DNA of 64,000 nucleotides from Dyadobacter subterraneus (GCF_015221875.1 NZ_JACYGY010000001.1:5000501-5064500), one strand, 5' to 3'; shown: positions 40,957 to 49,599, numbered from the stretch's first letter. Numbers and translations are program-made. Notes: generated by a model from the sequence alone, not told the origin.

Positions 40957-42057
40957 ATGAGTTCAGAACAACTTTTCAAGCCATTCAGCTTGAAATCTTT
41001 AAACATTAAAAACCGCATTGTGATGGCTCCAATGACGCGTTCTTTTTCGCCAAATGGAGTTCCAACGGATGATGTTGCAGCTTATTACAGCAGAAGAGCT
41101 GCGGGGCAAGTTGGATTAATTTTATCAGAAGGAACTGTAATTGACCGTCCGTCTTCTTCCAATGATGCAAATGTTCCTCATTTTTATGGTGAAGAATCCT
41201 TAGCCGGCTGGAAAAAAGTTATTGACGGTGTGCATGCACATGGCGGAAGTATGGGCCCGCAGATCTGGCATATGGGCGTAATGGCCAATCATCATTCTGG
41301 CTGGACGCCTTCGGTGCCTTTCGAAGGACCTTCGGAATATAATAATCCGAACCTTAAAAACGGCCGCGCAATGAATGAAGCTGATATTGCCGATAGCATT
41401 CAGGCATATGCCCGTGCTGCTGCCGATGCAAAAAGACTTGGATTTGATTGTGTGGAACTTCACGGGGCACACGGATATTTGATCGATCAGTTTTTCTGGG
41501 ATGGAACAAATAACAGAACGGATCGATATGGTGGAAAAACATTGGCAGAACGTACCCGTTTTGCTGTTGATGTAATTAAAGAGGTGAGAAAACAAGTGGG
41601 TGAAGATTTCACGATTATCCTTCGTCTTTCTCAATTCAAACCATCTGAATACAATTTCAAACTGGCAAAAACACCCGAAGAAATGGAATCATGGCTGCTT
41701 CCGTTGTCAGAAGCCGGCGTAGATATTTTCCATTGTTCACAACGCCGTTTCTGGGAACCCGAATTTGAAGGATCCGATTTGAACTTTGCTGGCTGGGCGA
41801 AAAAAATCACCGGAAAAGCAACGATCACGGTGGGTTCTGTTGGTTTGACAGGAGAATTTTTGGCGGCTTTCGCAGGAGAAAGTTCTCAGCCAAGTTCTCT
41901 CGACGAATTGCTTCGTCGCTTCGACAGAGGAGATTTTGATCTGGTTGGTGTTGGTCGTCCTCTATTGGCTGATCCGCATTGGGTTGAAAAAATTAAGGAA
42001 AACAGAAGTGAAGAACTTGTAGGTTTTTCCAAAGAAGCACTTGGTGTTTTGCTGTAA
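40957..42057 (+). CDS. NADH:flavin oxidoreductase, old yellow enzyme family
   Basis: 366 residues, FMN TIM barrel: NIKNRIVMAPMTRSFSP, GLILSEGTVIDRPS, MGPQIWHMGV, the HGAHGYLIDQFFWDGTNNRT active-site stretch (His-x-x-His type) and GVGRPLLADPHWVEKI at the C-terminus. Such enzymes reduce activated alkenes and other electrophiles with NAD(P)H. Second gene of the arsR operon; a terminator follows at once. Natural substrate unknown. Confidence 0.92.
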   Translation: MSSEQLFKPFSLKSLNIKNRIVMAPMTRSFSPNGVPTDDVAAYYSRRAAGQVGLILSEGTVIDRPSSSNDANVPHFYGEESLAGWKKVIDGVHAHGGSMGPQIWHMGVMANHHSGWTPSVPFEGPSEYNNPNLKNGRAMNEADIADSIQAYARAAADAKRLGFDCVELHGAHGYLIDQFFWDGTNNRTDRYGGKTLAERTRFAVDVIKEVRKQVGEDFTIILRLSQFKPSEYNFKLAKTPEEMESWLLPLSEAGVDIFHCSQRRFWEPEFEGSDLNFAGWAKKITGKATITVGSVGLTGEFLAAFAGESSQPSSLDELLRRFDRGDFDLVGVGRPLLADPHWVEKIKENRSEELVGFSKEALGVLL

Positions 42058-42078
42058 AATCTGATTGACCATATATTA

Positions 42079-42110
42079 AAAATCCCGGCTCTTAAAAGCC
42101 GGGATTTTTT
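42079..42110 (+). terminator. Terminator of the arsR/OYE operon
   Basis: 12-bp stem (42079-42090 with 42097-42108), loop CTTAAA, T-run following. Confidence 0.9.
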
Positions 42111-42115
42111 GTGCG

Positions 42116-42282
42116 TTCGCCCCGATTTGCAATTGGGGCGGCCCGCGCAAGGCGGGTATGGTTTAGCGTTTGCAACGCGGCTGAATGTTTATCGCTTTTG
42201 ATATCCTTAATTGATTGTTTTTTACATAGTCTCGCGCGTTACAAACGCTAAACCACGCAACACCGATTGCAAATCGGTGTTA
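42116..42282. repeat. Composite nested palindrome element
   Basis: Inner arms 42159-42179 and 42235-42255 pair at 20 of 21 positions (TGGTTTAGCGTTTGCAACGC type). Outer palindromes CCCCGATTTGCAATTGGGG (42120-42138) and CACCGATTGCAAATCGGTG (42261-42279) are related to each other. The whole 165 bases can fold into one large structure. It is probably a non-autonomous intergenic element; no gene inside. Confidence 0.75.
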
Positions 42283-42290
42283 GCTCCAAA

Positions 42291-43220
42291 TCAACTCCAA
42301 CGATAAGTGTGATAATTATTTGTAAAAGATCCGTCTGAAAACAGATCGATGATCGCATAACCTGCTTTTGTTTCCTGCGTTTTCCCAAACCAGTAATCAC
42401 CACAAACGGCACCGTTGCAGCAATAGGTTATACCGTTGTATACAACCTGGTCAAGCAAATGAATATGTCCGCTAATGGCGAGTTTGATATTCTTATTTTT
42501 GTGAAATAATTTGACCAAAGCAGCACAATCCGTATGCATCCAGCTTCCCGGAACATGCCAGCTGCCTTCTTTCACATTTTCTCCATCCAGAAAAACACAG
42601 GCCGATAAGATCGGAATGTGAGAAACGACCAGAACCGGCGTATCAGAAGAAGTCTTTTTCAAATCTTTTTCCAGCCAATCCATTTGTTCTTCGCCTAACA
42701 TAGCCGTGTACGGAGAACCATCCGGTTTTAACTGCACACTATCTAAAACAATAAAATGCCAGCCATTTTGGTCAAAACTGTAATATGGTTTTACAAGTTG
42801 CAGTTGATCCATCGCTCTGGTTTTCCCGCCTTCAAATGCAGAAATCGAATGATCTTTACACCAGATATCATGATTTCCAACGCAGGTAAAAACGGGCAGG
42901 GAATTTTCGTTTTGAAGAACCTTTTGATAAAGTACCCATTCCTTATCCGATTTGTCTTTTGTAACATTACGAGAACCCATCACCACATCACCGCCATTAA
43001 AAATCAGATCCGGTTTTATATCCAGATTTTGAAGCTGGTGCAAACATTTTGTCAGTCCGTGTGCTGCCAGAATATGAGGTTGTATATGAATATCAGTAAG
43101 GTGGGCGATGCGCAAAGCGGGTTTTGGGGAATTATTGATTGACTCGCCTTTTGACAAAACCGGCAAGGAAAATCCACCTGCCAGTAATCCCATATTTTTA
43201 AGTAAACTTCTGCGCTGCAT
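42291..43220 (-). CDS. Exported calcineurin-like metallophosphoesterase
   Basis: 309 residues. The N-terminus MQRRSLLKNMGLLAGGFSLP carries a twin-arginine-like signal. Metal-binding motifs in order: LTDIHIQPH, FNGGDVVMGSRN, TCVGNHDIW, VVSHIPIL and ISGHIHLLD. It should hydrolyse a phosphoester in the periplasm; the substrate is unknown (the fold includes phosphatases, phosphodiesterases and UDP-sugar hydrolases). Monocistronic, with its stop near the composite palindrome. Confidence 0.88.
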   Translation of the reverse strand: MQRRSLLKNMGLLAGGFSLPVLSKGESINNSPKPALRIAHLTDIHIQPHILAAHGLTKCLHQLQNLDIKPDLIFNGGDVVMGSRNVTKDKSDKEWVLYQKVLQNENSLPVFTCVGNHDIWCKDHSISAFEGGKTRAMDQLQLVKPYYSFDQNGWHFIVLDSVQLKPDGSPYTAMLGEEQMDWLEKDLKKTSSDTPVLVVSHIPILSACVFLDGENVKEGSWHVPGSWMHTDCAALVKLFHKNKNIKLAISGHIHLLDQVVYNGITYCCNGAVCGDYWFGKTQETKAGYAIIDLFSDGSFTNNYHTYRWS

Positions 43221-43451
43221 GCCATTCAGGATTGGTTATGCAAAAATCGCTTACCAGTGTTTTCCTGACGTTTTGTTATGGTTAAGTTATTGTTATTAAA
43301 TATATTACCAGAATTACAAAGCCCCCAGCCTTATCTTATCCATAATAACTCCCAAAAATTTCCGACCTTTGCAATCCAAAAATTTATCAACAGTAAAAAT
43401 CAGAATTCCGCAGATTGCCGGTTTTTTATTAAGGAGATCTGACCTCGAAAT

Positions 43452-45578
43452 ATGAAAGTTTGCATTGCAGAAAAGCCAAGTGTAGCGAAAGATATTGCCG
43501 AAGTACTCGGAGCGAAGCAGCGAAAAGATGGTTATTGGGAAGGAAACGGCTATCAGGTAACCTGGACGTTTGGACATTTCTGTACACTTAAAGAACCGCA
43601 CGACTATCACGAACGCTGGAAATCATGGCGTTTGGAAGATCTCCCGATGATTCCGGCAAGTTTTGGTATTAAACTTATTGATAATCCCGGCGCACTCAAA
43701 CAATTTGGTGTAATTGAATATCTGGTCAAAAACTGTGAGGAAGTAATAAACTGTGGTGATGCGGGCCAGGAAGGTGAGCTCATTCAACGCTGGGTTTTAT
43801 TGAAAGCCAAATGTGCCGTTCCGGTAAAACGTTTGTGGATTTCTTCGTTGACAGAACAAGCAATACGGGAAGGTTTTGAGAAATTAAAAGAAAGCGATCA
43901 ATATAATAATCTATATGCAGCGGGCAGTGCGAGAGCCATTGGGGACTGGCTGTTAGGCATGAATGCGACCCGGCTTTTTACGAAAAAATTCGGTCAGGGA
44001 AAGGTTGTTTTATCTATTGGACGGGTTCAGACACCTACTTTGGCGGTTATCGTTCAGCGTCAAAAAGAGATTAATGCGTTTGTATCAGAAGAGTATTGGG
44101 AATTAAAAACAATTTACCGCGACACGGAATTTACAGCAACCATCGACCGAATAAAAAAGATCGAAAAAGCAGAAAAAGGGCTGATTTATCTTGGAGAGCA
44201 TCCTTTTGAGATTACTTCTTTTGAAAGAAAAGAGGGCAAAGAAGGAAATCCAAGACTTTTCGACCTTACTTCTTTGCAGGTTGAAGCGAATAAAAAATAT
44301 GGTTATTCGGCAGAAGACACTTTAAAACATATCCAGAATCTCTACGAGAAAAAATTCGTCACCTATCCAAGGGTTGACACCACTTACCTTTCGGAGGATT
44401 TACATCCGAAAATCGCAGGGATTTTGAATGATTTGAAACCTTATGCCAATCTTACGGCGGTACTTCTGCAACAGCCCATTCCAAAATCCAAAACGGTATT
44501 TGACGATAAGAAGGTAACAGATCACCATGCCATTATTCCAACGGGTGTTTTTCCAAATCATGTAAGTCAGGATGAAAAAAGAATTTATGATCTGATTGTC
44601 AGACGTTTTATCGCTGCTTTTTACCCGGAATGTAAGGTTGCAAATACCACAGTGATGGGGAAAGTCGGACAGGTTGAATTCAAGGCAACAGGTAAACAAA
44701 TTCTGGAACCGGGATGGCGGGAAGTGTATGCCAATGATGCCTCTGCCCGAAAAGAAGCCGCCGATGATGAAAGGATTATGCCCGATTTCGTAGTTGGTGA
44801 AAGTGGCCCGCATGAACCGAGAATTCACCACGGAAAAACTTCACCTCCAAAAGCATTTACCGAAGCTACTTTGCTGCGTGCTATGGAAACTGCCGGAAAA
44901 CAGGTTGAGGACGAGGAAATGCGTGAGATCCTGAAAGACAATGGAATAGGCCGTCCGTCTACCCGCGCCAACATTATAGAAACGCTTTTCAAACGAAAAT
45001 ATATTGAAAAGAAAAAGAAGAATTTATTCGCTACACAAACGGGAATTGATCTGATTGATACCATTCAGAATGAGCTTTTGAAAAGTGCAGAACTTACCGG
45101 AAACTGGGAACGAAAACTGCGTTTGATTGAAAAGGGTGAATATTCGATGGAAACTTTCAAGCAGGAATTGATCCAGATGGTAGTAGATTTGACCAAGGAA
45201 GTTTTGTCCAATCGCGGTGGTATGATCAGTATTGCCCAGGATGTTCCTGTGGTTGTTGAAAAAGAGGAAAAAGTCAAAAGAGAACCTAAGCCGAAAGAAC
45301 CAAAAGAAGAAATTTCCATTGAAACCTTAACCTGCCCAAAATGTAAGGAACATTTGTTAAAAAAAGGGAAAACGGCTTATGGATGCAGCAATTTCCAGGC
45401 ATGCGGTTTTAAAATTCCATTTGAATTGATGAGCAAAAAGTTGACCGCCAAACATGTTTTTGACTTACTCAGTAAGGGAAAAACGGTCAAAATAAAGGGA
45501 TTGGTTATTCCCGGAAGTGATGCGCCCATTGATGCAAAACTGGTTATGAATGGCGATTTTAATATTGGCGTTGAGTAA
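43452..45578 (+). CDS. topB: DNA topoisomerase III
   Basis: 708 residues, type IA topoisomerase. TOPRIM domain with MKVCIAEKPSVAKDIAE and NCGDAGQEGELIQRW, the catalytic tyrosine Y305 in VTYPRVDTTYLS, and IGRPSTRANIIETLFKRKYI. A Lys/Glu/Pro linker leads to a C-terminal zinc-ribbon-like repeat (CPKCKEHLLKKGKTAYGCSN, then CGFKIPFELM). It decatenates DNA and relaxes negative supercoils. Plasmid and integrative elements of Bacteroidota also carry topB, but no conjugation genes are nearby, so this is probably a chromosomal copy. Monocistronic. Confidence 0.93.
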   Translation: MKVCIAEKPSVAKDIAEVLGAKQRKDGYWEGNGYQVTWTFGHFCTLKEPHDYHERWKSWRLEDLPMIPASFGIKLIDNPGALKQFGVIEYLVKNCEEVINCGDAGQEGELIQRWVLLKAKCAVPVKRLWISSLTEQAIREGFEKLKESDQYNNLYAAGSARAIGDWLLGMNATRLFTKKFGQGKVVLSIGRVQTPTLAVIVQRQKEINAFVSEEYWELKTIYRDTEFTATIDRIKKIEKAEKGLIYLGEHPFEITSFERKEGKEGNPRLFDLTSLQVEANKKYGYSAEDTLKHIQNLYEKKFVTYPRVDTTYLSEDLHPKIAGILNDLKPYANLTAVLLQQPIPKSKTVFDDKKVTDHHAIIPTGVFPNHVSQDEKRIYDLIVRRFIAAFYPECKVANTTVMGKVGQVEFKATGKQILEPGWREVYANDASARKEAADDERIMPDFVVGESGPHEPRIHHGKTSPPKAFTEATLLRAMETAGKQVEDEEMREILKDNGIGRPSTRANIIETLFKRKYIEKKKKNLFATQTGIDLIDTIQNELLKSAELTGNWERKLRLIEKGEYSMETFKQELIQMVVDLTKEVLSNRGGMISIAQDVPVVVEKEEKVKREPKPKEPKEEISIETLTCPKCKEHLLKKGKTAYGCSNFQACGFKIPFELMSKKLTAKHVFDLLSKGKTVKIKGLVIPGSDAPIDAKLVMNGDFNIGVE

Positions 45579-45695
45579 TATAATTCTTCAATAAAAATAG
45601 TTAGCAGTTCAGCCAAATTCAAAGCTGGCAAAACAACTTCTTTCCCTGGTTCCTAAAATCCTTGTATCAGATCAGACGATGTGATTCCGCATTTA

Positions 45696-45721
45696 TTATA
45701 ACAATTTTCAAATTGTTATAA
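45696..45721. promoter_or_regulatory. 26-base palindrome upstream of the small peptide gene
   Basis: TTATAACAATTT-TC-AAATTGTTATAA: 12-bp perfect arms and a 2-base centre, 122 bases before the ATG at 45844. Such symmetry suggests a dimeric repressor site; a role in topB termination is less likely because no GC core or T-run is present. Confidence 0.5.
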
Positions 45722-45843
45722 CCCTCTGTTTCCATTTCCACAATTGATTGCGACTAAGAATCAGATCGATAGCTATGATTTTGCACGTAACGTACTCCTC
45801 ATGTTTTCAATCAGAATTATCAACAATTTAAACAAATACAACA

Positions 45844-46098
45844 ATGGAAAAGAAAGCGGACAATCAGTTTTTAGTATCATTGGAAGGTTTGCATCTGAGC
45901 GAGGATCAGAAGAAAAGGATTAATTCAGGAATTCAGGAAATTGTCATGAAGGAGCTGGCGCATATGGATGCGCTGAAAGAATACGGAGTTGGAAAGAAAA
46001 AGGGTCCGTTTGATTTTGGTGGCCTTCATCCATTTATCTGGGGAATATGGTGGGATGATGCAAGAAACAGAATTATCCAGATTGGAAATGGATTCTGA
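45844..46098 (+). CDS. Small peptide, possible RiPP-precursor-like
   Basis: 84 residues. The first 45 are charged and helical (FLVSLEGLHLSEDQKKRINS, IQEIVMKELAHMDALKEYGV), like a leader. After GKKKGPFDFGG comes an aromatic-rich tail (LHPFIWGIWWDDARNRIIQI, then GNGF) with four tryptophan/phenylalanine positions in a short span. No Cys and no signal peptide. It overlaps the next gene, a Cys-rich protein, so the two are coupled. A leader/core precursor is an attractive but unproven reading; a small partner protein is the alternative. No maturase gene is near. Confidence 0.5.
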   Translation: MEKKADNQFLVSLEGLHLSEDQKKRINSGIQEIVMKELAHMDALKEYGVGKKKGPFDFGGLHPFIWGIWWDDARNRIIQIGNGF

Positions 46099-46498
46099 CA
46101 AGGTATCTGAAAATTCGCTTGACTGTCCAAGTTATATTGCCAAACCAGGTGCCGATCTGTTTGGTATTGTAGGAGAAAATGGGAAAGTGAATTATTTAAA
46201 CGATACGATAAGGATTGATAAAACTTTCGTTGAGGAAGCACAAAAAGGACGACCGGCCGAAGAACGTTTCCGCTTTTCCGGAAAATGTATTCAACATGGC
46301 TGCCATCAGTGGGAAGATGGGAAATGCGGCTTGATTCAAAAAGTAATTGAGCTGCATCAAAATCCTGCCGGGACTTCGTTACAAAACTGCGCGATCAGAA
46401 ATTCTTGTCGATGGTATGCCCAGGAAAAAGAGCTGGCTTGTGCCAATTGCTCCGAAGTATTTAGAAATAGTGAAATGATGTTTTTGCAAACTGTATAA
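46055..46498 (+). CDS. Cysteine-rich protein of unknown family
   Basis: 147 residues from ATG 46055 (ATG 46088 is an alternative with a smaller overlap). Ten cysteines are arranged as FRFSGKCIQHGCHQWEDGKC, LQNCAIRNSCRWYAQEKELA and CANCSEVF, a pattern suited to binding Fe-S or zinc. The N-terminal part is acidic. It overlaps the 84-residue gene by up to 44 bases and ends before a hairpin at 46506-46557. I do not recognise a named family; metal or cluster binding is inferred from the Cys spacing. Confidence 0.6.
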   Translation: MMQETELSRLEMDSDKVSENSLDCPSYIAKPGADLFGIVGENGKVNYLNDTIRIDKTFVEEAQKGRPAEERFRFSGKCIQHGCHQWEDGKCGLIQKVIELHQNPAGTSLQNCAIRNSCRWYAQEKELACANCSEVFRNSEMMFLQTV

Positions 46499-46505
46499 AT
46501 CCTGT

Positions 46506-46557
46506 TTTTGTCAGAAGAGCGTAAAGGATTTTGTAACCATGCGCCCTTCTGGCAAAA
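46506..46557 (+). terminator. Hairpin after the Cys-rich gene
   Basis: Arms 46506-46517 and 46546-46557 pair over 12 bases with one G-T pair; long loop with a small inner stem. Only a weak T-run follows, so terminator function is tentative. Confidence 0.4.
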
Positions 46558-46625
46558 TTAAAATATTCATATTTTCTCTTCCGTTCAATAACTTTTTTAA
46601 ATTTTTGCAATTTCCTTTACAACCT

Positions 46626-46659
46626 TTTGCCGTCATTAACACTCTTTGTATTAGATTTG
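46626..46659 (+). promoter_or_regulatory. Promoter of the 87-residue secreted protein gene
   Basis: -33 TTTG (46626-46629), 22-base spacer, -7 TAGATTTG (46652-46659), 33 bases before the ATG. Confidence 0.6.
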
Positions 46660-46692
46660 CATCAGTTTACTACTGTAAATTAAATTTTAGCT

Positions 46693-46956
46693 ATGAAATC
46701 GTTATCTACTACTATAATTGCTATATGTCTTTTTGTACTTTGTCTATTTGAAAAAGAGGCGAAACAACAAGCACTGGAAGCACAAAAGATCAAAGAAAAA
46801 TCTACTGAAAATCAGGTAGTTACTAATCAAAAACCATCAACCGCCATTTTTGCAGGTGTACAAAAAAGCAATGTTGTACAAGGTCAATTTCAGCTTGCGC
46901 AGTTTGTTGTATCTGATTCGTTAAGCAGTACAACCCCAACTTCTGAATCTCTTTAA
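46693..46956 (+). CDS. Small exported protein, unknown
   Basis: 87 residues. A hydrophobic N-terminus (MKSLSTTIIAICLFVLCLFE) may be a signal or anchor. The rest is polar and Gln/Ser/Lys-rich (QALEAQKIKEKSTENQVV, AQFVVSDSLSSTTPTSES) with no motif. A good promoter upstream and a good terminator downstream argue for a real transcription unit of one gene. Function unknown. Confidence 0.6.
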   Translation: MKSLSTTIIAICLFVLCLFEKEAKQQALEAQKIKEKSTENQVVTNQKPSTAIFAGVQKSNVVQGQFQLAQFVVSDSLSSTTPTSESL

Positions 46957-46982
46957 ATATATATCCACTTCATCAAATCTAT

Positions 46983-47020
46983 AAAAAGTGCCAAATCTGG
47001 TTACAGATTTAGCACTTTTT
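46983..47020 (+). terminator. Terminator of the 87-residue protein gene
   Basis: Stem 46983-46999 with 47004-47020 (16 of 17 pairs, one mismatch), loop GTTA, T-rich tail. Confidence 0.9.
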
Positions 47021-47022
47021 AT

Positions 47023-47342
47023 ATTTTTTTATTTTTAAGCCTCTGTTATTTCTCAAATATTTTTTTTCTGCAATCTAAAACCTTGCAATTAAGAATCCTC
47101 CTCTGTACAAATCCGCTTTTTCTATTTGTGCTTCTCGGTTAATATTTTTTCAGTCAGGTCGCTTCTCTTAAATTTCATCAAAAAACGATTTTCACTGCAC
47201 ATCAAGGCAGCTTCCGCGTACTTGATAAACTGGTTTCAAAAATGATTTATTCAGGAATAATAATAAATAAAGCAAGAGTCGGTTACAATAAATAATCCAA
47301 AAAAAATGAAAAAACATTCCGGATTGTTTTACCAATCAGTTT
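47023..47342. other. Intergenic region of 320 bases
   Basis: AT-rich with several T-runs and no ORF of note. Near its right end an AATAATCC/GGATTGTT pair (around 47293-47330) could terminate the minus-strand reductase gene. Nothing else recognised. Confidence 0.4.
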
Positions 47343-48023
47343 TTATTCTTTTCCCAAAGCAATAATGTCCGTTCCTTCCAGGATTTTCTTGTTATAACCT
47401 TTTGTAGCGGAATGTATCATAGCCAAACCCAGCTCCTTCATGGTACAAAAGCCGGTTGGATAAATTGCACGTCCAATCGGAAATAACCAGCCAATATATT
47501 TGTAAAATTTATGCGTATATTTTAATCCTTTCGTTGCCTTAATAAATCCGGGTCGGAACGCATAAACAGCTTGAAAAGGTAATTTCATCAAATCATTTTC
47601 CGTTTTTCCTTTGATCCGGGCCCAAGCCAGACGGCCTTTTTCCGTACTGTCCGTTCCACCTCCGGAAACATAACAGAAAGTCATACCAGCATTAATCCTG
47701 CTTAACGTTTCCGCAACATGCATCGTTAATGTGTAAGTCATTTTGTAATAAACTTCCTCGGAAATTCCCACAGAAGTAACTCCCAAACAAAAGAAACAGG
47801 CATTGTAACCGGAAAGCTGACTTTCAATGGCCGAAAAATCAAAGAAATCCTGGTGGATAATTTCCTTGATTTTTGGATGTGTTATGCCGCTTGGTTTTCT
47901 GTTGATGATCAAAACGGCTTCCACCTGCGGGTGTTGCAAACATTCGTGTAAAACGCCTTCTCCAACCATTCCCGTGGTCCCGGTAATTATTGCCCGTATG
48001 ATTTTACCTTTCGTCGTATCCAT
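47343..48023 (-). CDS. NAD(P)-binding oxidoreductase, atypical SDR (HTATIP2/NmrA-like)
   Basis: 226 residues from ATG 48023; the longer frame is only upstream read-through. Rossmann motif IRAIITGTTGMVGEGVLHEC, then ACFFCLGVTSVG, TFCYVSGGGTDSTEKGRLAW and the YAFRPGFI turn typical of atypical SDRs of the YbjT/HTATIP2 type. Enzymatic activity is not known for most of these. Its ATG lies four bases after the TetR stop, so it is co-transcribed with, and probably controlled by, that repressor. Confidence 0.82.
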   Translation of the reverse strand: MDTTKGKIIRAIITGTTGMVGEGVLHECLQHPQVEAVLIINRKPSGITHPKIKEIIHQDFFDFSAIESQLSGYNACFFCLGVTSVGISEEVYYKMTYTLTMHVAETLSRINAGMTFCYVSGGGTDSTEKGRLAWARIKGKTENDLMKLPFQAVYAFRPGFIKATKGLKYTHKFYKYIGWLFPIGRAIYPTGFCTMKELGLAMIHSATKGYNKKILEGTDIIALGKE

Positions 48024-48027
48024 ATAA

Positions 48028-48603
48028 TCATTTGGTGTTTGTGAGCATTTCCCAAAGCAAAACAAAAGTTTCATCGATAACTTCTTTCTGCTTTGAATCA
48101 GGTAAATCGTTGCTGACCAGATACTGATGAACGCCATAGAGATGGCTTCCCAGCAACATGGCTATCAGATTAAGCGGAAGTGATTTAAATAAATGACTGT
48201 CCATTCCTTCGCTCAAAAGGCAAGTAGACAAACGTGTCTGTCTTTCTTTATCTTCCGGGGAAACCTTTGCCACATGCGGCGAAAAATTGAATTGCTGGAT
48301 AAAATAAAACTCGTCACGGTGAATCAGAGCCCATTCCAGTGATTTTGCATAAATCGCCTTCATCTTCATTTCCAGTGTTTCCTCATCGTTAACCTGTGTT
48401 AGCAGAAAAGCATTCAATCTATCCTTAATACCATTATATAACGCTACAATCAAATCTTCCTTCGTTTTAAAATAATGAAACAAAGTACCGTTGGCAACTC
48501 CTGCTTCTTTGGCGATTTTACTCGTTGGAGTACCATGAAAACCAAATTCCACAAAAAGTTTTAATGCTGCTGCTAGTATTTCCTTTTCCTTATCCATTTT
48601 CAA
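48028..48603 (-). CDS. TetR/AcrR family transcriptional regulator
   Basis: 191 residues. N-terminal helix-turn-helix: ILAAALKLFVEFGFHGTPTS, KIAKEAGVANGTLFHYFKTK and EDLIVALYNGI. The C-terminal ligand domain is all-helical (EFYFIQQFNFSPHVAKVSPE). First gene of a two-gene operon with the SDR-like reductase. The upstream 48604-48640 region has a partial ACTGATCACT symmetry that might be its operator. Confidence 0.88.
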   Translation of the reverse strand: MKMDKEKEILAAALKLFVEFGFHGTPTSKIAKEAGVANGTLFHYFKTKEDLIVALYNGIKDRLNAFLLTQVNDEETLEMKMKAIYAKSLEWALIHRDEFYFIQQFNFSPHVAKVSPEDKERQTRLSTCLLSEGMDSHLFKSLPLNLIAMLLGSHLYGVHQYLVSNDLPDSKQKEVIDETFVLLWEMLTNTK

Positions 48604-48880
48604 GACTGACTGATCACTCTATAAAAGTAATTAAATTGAGCAGGTCTGCAAAATATATATTCCAAACATGGGCATTCATAGTAAAACAGATTCAGTCATC
48701 TAGCAGTACCGATAACTAAAATCTTGTTATCTTTTCCCTTTCGCGTGGTAGGAATTGGTACTAAATAGTATTGTTTGAATCAATTGAGGGTAAACATGGA
48801 ACATTTTGGGTTCGTTACAATCTGTAAAAACACTTAATAAGATAATGTTAATGGATTGAACGAATAGAAAAAGTTAAGAA
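48604..48880. other. Intergenic region between tetR and the vapC remnant
   Basis: 277 bases of AT-rich sequence with no ORF; should contain the tetR promoter, but no canonical -7 box was found. Confidence 0.4.
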
Positions 48881-49275
48881 TTACCAGATGATTTTAACGA
48901 GATCTGAATAATTATTAAATTTTTGATCTGCACTTATAATAGCAGCAGATTCTGCTATCGCAGTTGCAATAATTAATCGGTCAAAGGTATCTCTGTGATC
49001 CTCGGGAAAGGGGACTTTTGATATTCTAAAAGATGGGAATTACTGATTGTCAGAGTACAGATATCTGCAATTTTGATATCAGTAAAAATTTCTGTCAAAG
49101 GCTTATTTAGCCTCATTTTCCCAATTTTTTCGTTAATAATTAATTCAAAAAGACTTATCGAACTTATAAAAATTTCATTATCCAAATCTTCAATAAGAAG
49201 CTTGGCTTTTTCAGATAACAAATTATTTCCTTCAATAAACCATAATAATGTGTGTGTGTCCAGTAACAATTTCAT
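48881..49275 (-). pseudogene. vapC: VapC-type PIN-domain toxin with a frameshift
   Basis: Frame one gives 100 residues beginning MKLLLDTHTLLWFIEGNNLL, with the PIN acidic residues, then SISLFELIINEKIGKM. It derails at about 49004-49013 into a short wrong tail. The neighbouring frame continues the family sequence exactly: PEDHRDTFDRLIIATAIAES, then AAIISADQKF, ending at 48881. One base appears to be missing in a C/T homopolymer run. The C-terminal acidic residues needed for RNase activity are in the second frame, so the toxin is probably dead unless this is a sequencing error or ribosomal slippage. Confidence 0.75.
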
Positions 49276-49490
49276 TACATATATTCTTTTAAGTCATCAA
49301 GTGGGTCATCGAAATCCGGACTTATTTCAAAAGCACCTTTGGATATCCCAAAAGGTCTCTTTTTATTATCAGACTCTAAATTGCCGATTTCTTCAAAAAT
49401 GACAGTCACTTTTGTTTTAACATTGATTTTCGACTGCTTTTTTAGAAAAATCTGCCCATTTTCATAAATACCTTCAATTATAGTACGCAT
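49275..49490 (-). CDS. VapB-type antitoxin (DUF2281-like)
   Basis: 71 residues from ATG 49490 (ATG 49502 possible). N-terminal beta segment MRTIIEGIYENGQIFLKKQS, then KTKVTVIFEE; the C-terminal part FGISKGAFEISPDFDDPLDD is the usual toxin-wrapping tail of antitoxins paired with PIN toxins in Bacteroidota. The stop overlaps the toxin start in TAATG. A minus-strand -7 box TATATTTG sits at 49511-49518. Confidence 0.75.
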   Translation of the reverse strand: MRTIIEGIYENGQIFLKKQSKINVKTKVTVIFEEIGNLESDNKKRPFGISKGAFEISPDFDDPLDDLKEYM

Positions 49491-49510
49491 AGCTTTAAGC
49501 ATTTTATATT

Positions 49511-49518
49511 CAAATATA
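49511..49518 (-). promoter_or_regulatory. Candidate -7 box of the vapBC-like pair
   Basis: Minus-strand TATATTTG, 20 bases before the antitoxin ATG; no clear -33 element. Confidence 0.4.
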
Positions 49519-49599
49519 TCCCTTTATTTAATAAAATGCTCTCTCCGCCGCAATGCGGATCAACACACTAATTTTACTAACATCCAAACAATCAATAAA

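Noticed and set aside
43452..45578. Integrative element marked by topB
   Set aside because: No integrase, mobilisation or conjugation genes and no attachment-like repeats flank it.
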